A stretch of DNA of 64,000 nucleotides, from contig NZ_PIPL01000001.1 of the NCBI RefSeq assembly GCF_003987145.1, positions 1,550,001 through 1,614,000 of the forward strand. The letters are read 5' to 3'. The notes under the pieces were generated by a model. That model made no database searches, was not told where the DNA came from, and saw only the letters and a program-made list of their open reading frames with translations. Shown piece after piece: positions 57,206-64,000 of the stretch. Each line of letters starts with the position of its first letter. Positions within the stretch are counted from its first letter, which is position 1. This DNA comes from Aliidiomarina minuta. Its GTDB lineage: Bacteria > Pseudomonadota > Gammaproteobacteria > Enterobacterales > Alteromonadaceae. Made by a program: the position numbers and the translations under genes.

Positions 57206-58606
57206 ATGCCTCGTGTTCTAGTAGTTGATGATAATCAGGATATTCTTACCGCGTGTCGGCTGTGTCTGAAGCCCCACGTTGCTGATGTGTTGACCCTTGC
57301 CAACCCAACGGAGTTAATGGGCGTGCTTAAGGTCAATAAGGTTGATTTGGTACTGCTGGATATGAATTTTACCCGCGATGCCAGTAGCGGTGAGGAAGGT
57401 ATTTTTTACTTAAAGCAAATCATTGCCGCGTATCCGCAGCTCCCCGTTGTCATGATGACCGCCTACGCCGATGTGAACCTGGCCGTGCGCGCCATGCACC
57501 TGGGTGCCAGAGACTTCATCGCCAAACCCTGGGACAACCAGCAACTGATTGACGCCGTGGCTTATGTCAGTGACAACAAGCACACCGCAAACAAAGCAAA
57601 CCCGGCAATAAAAAGCCCTGAAGCGCCCACTCTGATTGGCCAGAGCGAACCCATGCAGGCGGTGCAGCGTTTGATGGAGAAAGTCGCCAGCAGCGACGCC
57701 AATGTCTTGATTCTGGGAGAGAGCGGTACGGGTAAAGAGGTGGTTGCAAAATCCATCCATCGGATGTCGCAACGCAGCCAACAGGCCTTTGTTGCCGTCG
57801 ACATGGGCACTCTGCCCGACAACCTCTTTGAGAGCGAACTTTTTGGCTATCGCAAAGGGGCTTTCACCGGCGCCATGCGTGACAGCGACGGGCGCATTGT
57901 GCATGCGCATCAGGGCACTTTATTTCTTGACGAGCTGGGGAATTTACCGCTGGTTCAGCAAGGCAAGTTGCTCACCGTTTTGCAAAACCGAGAGGTCACT
58001 GCGGTGGGGGCTCTGGAAGCCAAAGCTGTGGATATCCGTCTTATCTGCGCCACCAATGAAAACCTGCAGCAACAGGTGCTGGATGGCAAATTCCGACAGG
58101 ATCTTTTTTATCGCATCAATACCGTAGAAATCCACCTGCCCCCGCTTCGCGAGCGCGGCGAGGACATTGACTTACTGCTCGATTATTATTGTCAGCAGTA
58201 TGCCGCGCACTACGGACGGGGTGAGCTCAGCATCACAGCCTCTGATCGCAAATGGCTGCGTACCTACAATTGGCCCGGCAATGTGCGTGAACTGGCGCAT
58301 AGCGTAGAGCGTGCAGTCGTGCTTGCCGACAGCGACACCCTCGACTTCTCGCAGCTCGCCCGTGGCTCTTCAGCTGCAATGCAGGAGGCGGCAATGCCTG
58401 GGACAACAACACAAGGGACAGCAATACAAGATGCTTCCATGCACAATAACGGCGCAGGCGAGGATGAGTTTTTGCTGGAGTACGTGGAGCGCAAAACCAT
58501 TCAGCAGGCATTGCAGTTTTATCGGGGCAACGTCAGCCATGCCGCCAAAGCGCTGGGGCTCACCCGCGGCGCTATGTACCGGCGCATGGAGAAATACGGC
58601 TTATGA
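57206..58606 (+). CDS. NtrC-type sigma-54 response regulator, system B
   Basis: 466 residues. Receiver domain with Asp52 ('LVLLDMNF'), AAA+ domain with Walker A GESGTGKE (171-178), canonical GAFTGA loop (218-223), Walker B 'GTLFLDEL', then a Gln/Thr/Met-rich linker of about 45 residues ('TTTQGTAIQDASMHNN') and a Fis-type HTH ('NVSHAAKALGLTRGAMYRRM'). GAAGGGCC precedes the ATG. The stop overlaps the kinase start (ATGA). It is a paralogue of the system A regulator. Confidence 0.93.
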   Translation: MPRVLVVDDNQDILTACRLCLKPHVADVLTLANPTELMGVLKVNKVDLVLLDMNFTRDASSGEEGIFYLKQIIAAYPQLPVVMMTAYADVNLAVRAMHLGARDFIAKPWDNQQLIDAVAYVSDNKHTANKANPAIKSPEAPTLIGQSEPMQAVQRLMEKVASSDANVLILGESGTGKEVVAKSIHRMSQRSQQAFVAVDMGTLPDNLFESELFGYRKGAFTGAMRDSDGRIVHAHQGTLFLDELGNLPLVQQGKLLTVLQNREVTAVGALEAKAVDIRLICATNENLQQQVLDGKFRQDLFYRINTVEIHLPPLRERGEDIDLLLDYYCQQYAAHYGRGELSITASDRKWLRTYNWPGNVRELAHSVERAVVLADSDTLDFSQLARGSSAAMQEAAMPGTTTQGTAIQDASMHNNGAGEDEFLLEYVERKTIQQALQFYRGNVSHAAKALGLTRGAMYRRMEKYGL

Positions 58607-59967
58607 AAAACTCAGCATTCGCTGTGTGGCTGGGCGTATTTACCCTGGCGATCGTCATCCTGGTGGTCAGTGTCATCAATGCACACAAAATGCCAGGTCC
58701 TGCCGTTATGCTGCTACTGGCACTTATTGTACTGACAGCATTGCATATGGTGTGGCGGCAATTCCAACTGCAGCAAAACCAGATCAGTGCAGCACTCAAA
58801 TCACTGATTAACCAGGACTCCGATGTGAAACTCGCGAATGCCCCGGACATGCAAGCGCTATTAGAGGAAGTGCAACAGGCTATCAGCCAGAACCGCACGG
58901 CCGCGGAAGTGCAGGCGAACTATTTAAAAGCTTTGGTCGCGCAACTGGATATAGGGGTTGTTGAGTTTGATCATGAAGGGCATATCGTCAATTCCAACCC
59001 GGCGGCCGAGCGCCTGGTGAGCCTTGATTTTATTCACGCCTGGCGGGCTTTCACATCCGGGCGCAGTCATCACGCCGGGCTCAGCTACCGCGATAACCTG
59101 AACCGCCTGCATGAGTTATTACATAACGGCAAAAGCAACGCCCGGGGCGAACTTATATGGCACTACCCCAACCGCAAAGAAACTTTTTTGTATTCCAAGA
59201 TACAGGGTTTTATCGGCGGACAACCACGCACCCTGCTCACCCTGCAAAGCATCGAAAAACAAATGGTGGCCCAGGAAGTGAAAGCCTATCAGCAACTGGT
59301 CAAAGTACTGACCCACGAAGTGGCCAACTCCATCACCCCCATGGTCTCGCTCACTCAAAGCGCACAGGGTTTTGCTGACCGGCTAGAGCCCGCCAGCCCT
59401 GAAAATGCAGAGCAATTACAAGATCTGCAGGAAGCGCTTACTACCGTGGCACGTCGCGGCCAGCATCTGACCGAGTTTATGAATTCATTTAAAGCACTCA
59501 GCCAAACCGTCAACGCGCGGCTCACAACAACAAAACTTGCAGAGTCCGTAAACGAAGTGCTGCGACTGATGGCAGATAAAACAGAAGGCGTAAAACTAAG
59601 TATAGATATCCCCGAAACACTGGACGTCACCATAGACCCGGCCCTATTCGAACAGGTACTGATTAACCTGCTCACCAACGCCGTTGAAGCCACTTCAGAA
59701 CAAAGCAAAGGACACATAACAATTACGGCGACACAAAGCGGAGAACACAGCTACCTGGACATCACCGACAACGGCCCCGGCATCCACGACCACACCGCCG
59801 CCAGCATCTTCGTGCCCTTCTTCACCACCAAGACACAAGGCAGCGGCATAGGCCTGCCTCTCGCCCGCTCTCTCATGCTCTCACAAGGCGGAGACTTAGT
59901 ACTGTGCAGTCAGGGAGGGAGTCAATCGGAAGAAATTGGAGCGCGGTTTCGGGTGGTGTTTGGGTGA
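58603..59967 (+). CDS. Membrane sensor histidine kinase, system B
   Basis: 454 residues. Two transmembrane helices (about 6-26 and 34-52), a PAS-like segment (about 110-215), H-box 'KVLTHEVANSITPMVS' (His238), N-box 'LINLLTNAVEATS', G1 'DITDNGPGIHD', G2 'TQGSGIGLPLARSLM'. NtrB-like class, pairing with the overlapping regulator. The short periplasmic loop between the helices suggests sensing in the membrane or indirectly through the transporter. Ends at a hairpin. Confidence 0.9.
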   Translation: MKNSAFAVWLGVFTLAIVILVVSVINAHKMPGPAVMLLLALIVLTALHMVWRQFQLQQNQISAALKSLINQDSDVKLANAPDMQALLEEVQQAISQNRTAAEVQANYLKALVAQLDIGVVEFDHEGHIVNSNPAAERLVSLDFIHAWRAFTSGRSHHAGLSYRDNLNRLHELLHNGKSNARGELIWHYPNRKETFLYSKIQGFIGGQPRTLLTLQSIEKQMVAQEVKAYQQLVKVLTHEVANSITPMVSLTQSAQGFADRLEPASPENAEQLQDLQEALTTVARRGQHLTEFMNSFKALSQTVNARLTTTKLAESVNEVLRLMADKTEGVKLSIDIPETLDVTIDPALFEQVLINLLTNAVEATSEQSKGHITITATQSGEHSYLDITDNGPGIHDHTAASIFVPFFTTKTQGSGIGLPLARSLMLSQGGDLVLCSQGGSQSEEIGARFRVVFG

Positions 59968-59974
59968 GGTATTC

Positions 59975-60010
59975 TAAATGTTGGAAAGATGCTTCTCCTT
60001 CCAACATTTA
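59975..60010. terminator. Hairpin between convergent genes
   Basis: TAAATGTTGGAA (59975-59986) and TTCCAACATTTA (59999-60010) form a perfect 12-bp stem with a 12-base loop. The stem is symmetrical and AT-rich at its base, so it may stop transcription from both directions: the kinase gene (+) and the dGTPase-like gene (-). It also marks the change to more AT-rich DNA. Confidence 0.7.
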
Positions 60011-60033
60011 CTGATTGGTATGAGATATGTTAT

Positions 60034-61356
60034 CTAAGCCAGAGGAGCAAAAATCGATCCCTGTTCCGGCGTGAACAATCTCTGATACAATTTACATGCC
60101 TCTGTATCTGTCATTGATGATATGTAATCAGCAATCACACGATCAACACTTAATTCATCTGTTATTTTTTCCTGCACGATTGGAGGCAGCAAAGAGTAAG
60201 GTTTTGACTTTAAGGCTGAAAATAAATCAATTATAATTTTCTGGCCCTTAAACTCAAGCGTCTGAACATAGGGCTGAGATATCACTTCCTTGAAAACAAA
60301 TGCTTTAAATGTATCAAGAATCTCGGAACGCTCTGAATCCATCGTACATTGAAAATGCAGCAACGGGTCCTCGAATTCCTCGATTTTATCTATCCGGGTA
60401 CCAAGAATAAGAACATGGATTATTGAACTAATTGCCGCTTTAGTATCCTCCAGCCTGCCTGATTTAAGTTTTTTAGACAGATAGTCTCTATCTGGTTTAT
60501 TCCAATTTCTACTAACAAATAAAGACAGCGCTTCAAGTTCCTTACAGAGTTTTTGGCATACATCTTCTCTATGTAATAACCCCATGACCAACGCGTCTTC
60601 AAGGTCATGAATTCCATAGGCAATATCATCCGCACACTCCATGATACTAGTATCAAAAGATTTATATTTTGTTTTTAATTTACCCTTGACCTCAATAGGA
60701 GTAGTGAATAAATCCTTATCTTTACTACTAAATGGATCCAGTACCCAATCCAGAGTGTCTTTCTCTGTATCATGGATACACTTAGGAGGAGACCAGTTAC
60801 TAATATCATCAATCAAGTGAGCCTCTGAACTTGGATACTGACGTTCGAGTTGGCTATGAATTGCAGGATATTTAATAACTCCCAATAGAGTTCTTCTAGT
60901 TAGATTATATCCATAGCTATTTGAATATTCACCTAACTTACTAAGTATCCTGAAAGTCTGTCCATTTCCTTCAAACCCTCCATCCTTATGCAAAAAGTAA
61001 TTTAATGTTCGCTCCCCATTGTGACCAAATGCAGGATGGCCTAGATCATGAGCTAAACATACTGTTTCAATTAGAGAGGTTGAGGGAATCCATTGCAAAC
61101 AATCATCGACTCTCCTACTAGCAAGAAACTTTAGGCGATGGGTAATGGAGTTGCCAATTTGAGCTACTTCCATAGAATGAGTCAGTCTTGTTCTAAAAAA
61201 GTCGCTTTCATTTACTCCATGAACTTGCGTCTTAGATTGGAGCCTACGAAACGCAAGAGAGTTAATAACTCTGCTCTGATCTATTCTATAAAAATAATCA
61301 TGATCTGTATCCGAGTTTATTTTACGTGAATCTTGCCGCTCTACCCACTGCTCCAT
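60034..61356 (-). CDS. dGTPase-family HD phosphohydrolase
   Basis: 440 residues from the ATG at 61356 (AAAAGGG upstream); an earlier in-frame ATG gives 15 more residues without a ribosome site. HD-domain metal residues: His60 in 'RLTHSMEVAQIG', His103-Asp104 in 'LAHDLGHPAFGHNGE', and the later Asp in 'MECADDIAYGIHDLED'. dGTPases remove triphosphate from dGTP in one step, and some act in phage defence by depleting dNTPs. The next gene upstream is AbiH-like, which favours a defence reading, but a housekeeping role is possible. Confidence 0.87.
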   Translation of the reverse strand: MEQWVERQDSRKINSDTDHDYFYRIDQSRVINSLAFRRLQSKTQVHGVNESDFFRTRLTHSMEVAQIGNSITHRLKFLASRRVDDCLQWIPSTSLIETVCLAHDLGHPAFGHNGERTLNYFLHKDGGFEGNGQTFRILSKLGEYSNSYGYNLTRRTLLGVIKYPAIHSQLERQYPSSEAHLIDDISNWSPPKCIHDTEKDTLDWVLDPFSSKDKDLFTTPIEVKGKLKTKYKSFDTSIMECADDIAYGIHDLEDALVMGLLHREDVCQKLCKELEALSLFVSRNWNKPDRDYLSKKLKSGRLEDTKAAISSIIHVLILGTRIDKIEEFEDPLLHFQCTMDSERSEILDTFKAFVFKEVISQPYVQTLEFKGQKIIIDLFSALKSKPYSLLPPIVQEKITDELSVDRVIADYISSMTDTEACKLYQRLFTPEQGSIFAPLA

Positions 61357-61636
61357 AATGACGTACCCTTTTATATTGTTTTTAAGTATAAAATAAGACA
61401 TTAGATCAAGTGAAAAATGCTATTCATTATTTCTTGACCCTAATTGATTGCATAGCTTGGACTAAGCTTGAATATCGACAATTTTTAGTGAATCCTAAAT
61501 TGAGATTCTAAGCTCTATGCCATGTTAATTCCTGAATTTAATTACACTGTGCACAATAACGGATTTAATACATACAAGTTAATAATTTCGATTCGGTTCA
61601 CGTCTCTGTTTATCTATTTCAATTCAAATTTTCGCT

Positions 61637-62500
61637 TTATAGATTTGCACAAGGGGACGTTCGAATACTCTCTCGTTGAATCCCGCACCTTAGTAGCTGT
61701 TCAACGAGGAAACCTTCTTCCTCCTCTTTGTAATAGCATACTAACCACCTAGCGTTTGATGCAAACTCAGCTACCTTACTGAAATAAGGCAAATCAATAT
61801 CATTTAACGAGTGGCCAAGCACAACAATTTCACTAATGTTTGCTAGAGACTCAAATCGCTCTTGATTTTTCTCTAGCAGCTCATTACCTGGCTTTTTAAG
61901 CGCGTAAAATGGATATTTTGCTGCTCCTTCAGCATCAGAAAACATCGTTCGGTTACTTTCGCCCCACTCATCTAGTTCAGGTTCCTCTTCCATGGTTTCG
62001 CCGTGTCCAAAAATCAGTTCTTCGGATATTTCCGCTCTCCCGTGGATATGAAATATCCTTTCATCACTTATTCCATAGATAGTTTGAAGAGTAGACGTAT
62101 AATTAAAAGTAATGAAAATAGAGTCCTTAGGGAAAACCACTTCCGGGCTTGCAACTGAGACATCAATTTCTGAAATCCAATTTAGAAAAGCCTCTCTAAC
62201 CCCCTCCACAAGATGATCAGATTGCTCAGTAAGATCATCTTCCAAGCCATACACTAAACTCGGCTTAAAACTATCTGATGCTATGTCTATATGGTTATGT
62301 GCTTGATAAAACTGGGACCACTCAAAGCGACCGAGGGAGTTTTCAAAATTACACCACGGCCCTTTATTAACAATATCAAACGAGAAGAACCATTCAAGCT
62401 CATCAAGCATGTCTTTAGCAAAGACATAGAATCGATCGTAACCAGTTGGAAGTTTATGCCATAGGTCAAATCCGTTTCCTATAATGTAAAGCTTCGTCAT
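61637..62500 (-). CDS. AbiH-family abortive-infection protein
   Basis: 287 residues. The N-terminus 'TKLYIIGNGFDLWHKLPTGYDRFYVFA' has the AbiH nucleotide-binding-like loop (GNGFD), the middle has 'FITFNYTSTLQTIYG' with 'IFHIHGRAE' and 'LIFGHGE', and the end has 'IVVLGHSLNDIDLPYFSKV'. This is the PF14253 pattern. AbiH was first described as a lactococcal phage abortive-infection determinant; its biochemical mechanism is unclear. Genes on both sides are on the same strand. The 61357-61636 gap shows no gene. Confidence 0.85.
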   Translation of the reverse strand: MTKLYIIGNGFDLWHKLPTGYDRFYVFAKDMLDELEWFFSFDIVNKGPWCNFENSLGRFEWSQFYQAHNHIDIASDSFKPSLVYGLEDDLTEQSDHLVEGVREAFLNWISEIDVSVASPEVVFPKDSIFITFNYTSTLQTIYGISDERIFHIHGRAEISEELIFGHGETMEEEPELDEWGESNRTMFSDAEGAAKYPFYALKKPGNELLEKNQERFESLANISEIVVLGHSLNDIDLPYFSKVAEFASNARWLVCYYKEEEEGFLVEQLLRCGIQRESIRTSPCANL

Positions 62501-62603
62501 CCTATTCAGCTACCTTTAAACATAAAGCTTTATAATCGATGCGAACCCGTAACTATCCAGCGATTACAGGGAGCTAATTTGATGAATTTCCTATCCTGAT
62601 TTT

Positions 62604-63623
62604 TTAAGACCGCAATTCGCGAGCCATCTCCGAGAACGGTCCAATAGATTTGCCAAGAATAGCCATCCCAGCGTCGTGGGCCGAAGGGAACTTGAAGCGA
62701 CTGACTGCCGAACCGTTCAGAGAATATGCGTACCCATTTATATTGACGATCAAAAAGGTTAAATCTACGCATTCGAGAATTACTCTGTCAGCCCGAAATG
62801 GCCAATCGCCAGTGAAATTCTTGCGCTCCACGATACGAATAGGATTACCGCTATTCAAGATTTGCTCTTCGGTACGCTTAATCCAATTGTCTTTTTTGCT
62901 TTGGAGAATTTTTACAGAACGCCTATAATCATTTTGGCCGAGTCTTTTATCTTTAAGATTTCGAAAATTTGAAAACGTTACCGATGCTTGACTGATGAAT
63001 TTATTGGGGTCAGGGTGACGACCTAAGGTAAATTGTGAAGCGATCGCACGTACAAATCTTTCCAATCGCCCTACGAGCAAAGAATGAACACGAGGGTAGT
63101 ATTCATGATGAAGCCGTTCCATATCAAAGAAATAGAGGTCACTTGATTCGATCCGTGATTCTAGCGCCTCCCACTCGGTCTTTGGATCAACAGGATTGTG
63201 CGGACTTCCGGCCACAACATCTAGATTGTAGTATCGCCCAAACCTTCCGAAGAGCGAAAGTACTCTGATAGCGTCATTCAGATGTTGATCTGAGGTGAGA
63301 GCATTGAACTCTCTTTCAACGAATGGTCGATTGCGGCCACTATAGTAATTTTGCCAAATCTCAGCGGTTAAGTCTTCCAGGTTATGCCCTAGACTTTTCA
63401 TGAACTTCATGTCTGGAAATGATCCTGTGCGTCCCTGATAAACCACAGAAATATAGCACTTTAATAGCCGCTCCAGGCCGCTCGCCATTAGCTGATGCGG
63501 CAAGTGATAGAAATCGTTACTGGTATTAATTTCCTGAAGAGCCCCAAATCCATCCGTTATTAATTGATTTGCGTTTTTCAGCTCATCAAGGAGATGGAGA
63601 AAGCGAGTTTGTTCGTCAGTCAT
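62604..63623 (-). CDS. Protein of unknown function in the putative defence segment
   Basis: 339 residues, soluble, mostly helical, with a clearly lower GC content than the efflux genes. The N-terminal part ('LHLLDELKNANQLITDGFGALQEINTSNDFYHLPHQLMASGLERLLKCYISV') resembles HEPN-like helical bundles, but I do not see the catalytic RxxxxH motif. The middle has 'HHEYYPRVHSLLVGRLERFV'. I cannot assign a family. It lies 103 bases upstream of the AbiH-like gene and may act with it. Confidence 0.6.
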   Translation of the reverse strand: MTDEQTRFLHLLDELKNANQLITDGFGALQEINTSNDFYHLPHQLMASGLERLLKCYISVVYQGRTGSFPDMKFMKSLGHNLEDLTAEIWQNYYSGRNRPFVEREFNALTSDQHLNDAIRVLSLFGRFGRYYNLDVVAGSPHNPVDPKTEWEALESRIESSDLYFFDMERLHHEYYPRVHSLLVGRLERFVRAIASQFTLGRHPDPNKFISQASVTFSNFRNLKDKRLGQNDYRRSVKILQSKKDNWIKRTEEQILNSGNPIRIVERKNFTGDWPFRADRVILECVDLTFLIVNINGYAYSLNGSAVSRFKFPSAHDAGMAILGKSIGPFSEMARELRS

Positions 63624-63806
63624 ATTATAGCCATTTGACTAGTTCGCGTGGTTTACGAGTAAAAAAAAGAAAGCTTGAAAATGATACAATTCAAATGAAA
63701 ACCTCAAAAATAGCCTTTTCAACACCGTCATCTAAAACCCTATGTTTCATTTAATATCTGAAATTATTGTAGTGCTGTGAAGTAAGCGTTCTAGTTAAAG
63801 TAATCA

Positions 63807-64000
63807 TTAATTTATCTTTATCAACATATAGATCCACGCAACTACCAATGTAATTAAAATCGCATACGTAGAAAATTGGATCCAATAAATAAAATCGTAA
63901 TAAATGGACTGATACCAACGTACGCTATAGTAATTCGTCATGTGACGTTTCGTGAAAAGATAATCGACCCTTGAGTGATTCTCATAGGCTTGTAGAATAT
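63807..64000 (-). CDS. C-terminal part of a membrane protein, enters from the right edge
   Basis: An open frame of about 64 codons runs from the right edge to TAA 63807-63809. It is aromatic-rich ('HMTNYYSVRWYQSIYYDFIYWIQ') and ends with a transmembrane helix ('YAILITLVVAWIYMLIKIN'). The start is outside the window, so the family cannot be told. The 63624-63806 gap has no gene I can see. Confidence 0.5.
   Translation of the reverse strand, partial: ILQAYENHSRVDYLFTKRHMTNYYSVRWYQSIYYDFIYWIQFSTYAILITLVVAWIYMLIKIN

Noticed and set aside
62530..62772. Alternative minus-strand frame of 80 codons inside the 339-residue gene region.
   Set aside because: It overlaps the much longer frame at 62604-63623 and has no start signals.
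1..64000. tRNA, rRNA, CRISPR arrays, transposase genes or insertion sequences.
   Set aside because: Reading both strands I found no cloverleaf-like sequence with conserved T-loop, no regularly spaced direct repeats and no transposase motifs; a dedicated scan could still find a degenerate one.

Overview
The window looks like a stretch of gammaproteobacterial chromosome. A marine or aquatic Alteromonadales-type host (Alteromonadaceae/Idiomarinaceae) is my best guess, from the family mix: a PepSY iron-uptake pair, Lig E, YcaQ, VF530, BrkB/YihY, and LytTR and NtrC two-component systems. The taxonomy is inference only. I see no rRNA, tRNA, CRISPR array or intact insertion sequence. It reads as an accessory region with many single-gene detoxification, resistance and toxin-antitoxin (TA) functions, most on the minus strand, set between larger ordered operons.

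Layout. 1-2.5 kb: end of a lipoprotein gene, then a Fur-box-preceded PepSY operon closed by a strong terminator. 2.6-8.3 kb: minus-strand small-enzyme genes, including an AAC(3)-I-type aminoglycoside acetyltransferase, a LOG-family protein and a YcaQ-type DNA glycosylase. 8.4-22.9 kb: acetyltransferases, a two-gene ABC-2 exporter behind a MerR-type promoter, a YafY/GST divergent pair, two tandem small membrane proteins, a truncated LysR gene, AraC/AhpD-like genes, a TetR divergon with two operators, and an ECF sigma factor. 23.1-28.2 kb: periplasmic-type DNA ligase, a Phd/ParE TA pair, an OXA-2-like class D beta-lactamase, two coupled or isolated small genes found only by reading the sequence, and an accessory signal peptidase. 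28.2-33.9 kb: a DUF1801 gene, a large alkaline-phosphatase-family lipoprotein, a higBA locus with an apparently leaderless toxin mRNA, and a scrap zone of gene fragments (HigB tail, antitoxin tail, amidohydrolase tail, phosphatase segment, duplicated sigma-54 promoter).

33.9-41.0 kb and 52.6-60.0 kb hold two paralogous systems. Each combines a HlyD-type membrane-fusion protein, a LolD/MacB-type ATPase and FtsX/MacB-type permease(s) with a sigma-54 NtrC-type response regulator and a membrane histidine kinase. Both promoter regions carry GTGTCC/GGACAC inverted repeats, and system A has a clear -24/-12 promoter, so each looks like a self-regulated exporter with related enhancer sites.

Between them lie a HicA-like toxin/HTH antitoxin candidate (41.06-41.85 kb) whose antitoxin C-terminus recurs as broken fragments at three other places in the window, a translationally coupled LytS-like kinase/LytTR regulator/amidohydrolase operon, several membrane proteins and lipoproteins, a DUF3096 mini-gene, and assorted enzymes and transporters.

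60.0-64.0 kb is visibly more AT-rich and carries a dGTPase-family gene, an AbiH-family abortive-infection gene, an unknown 339-residue gene and the end of a membrane protein. It may be the edge of a phage-defence island.
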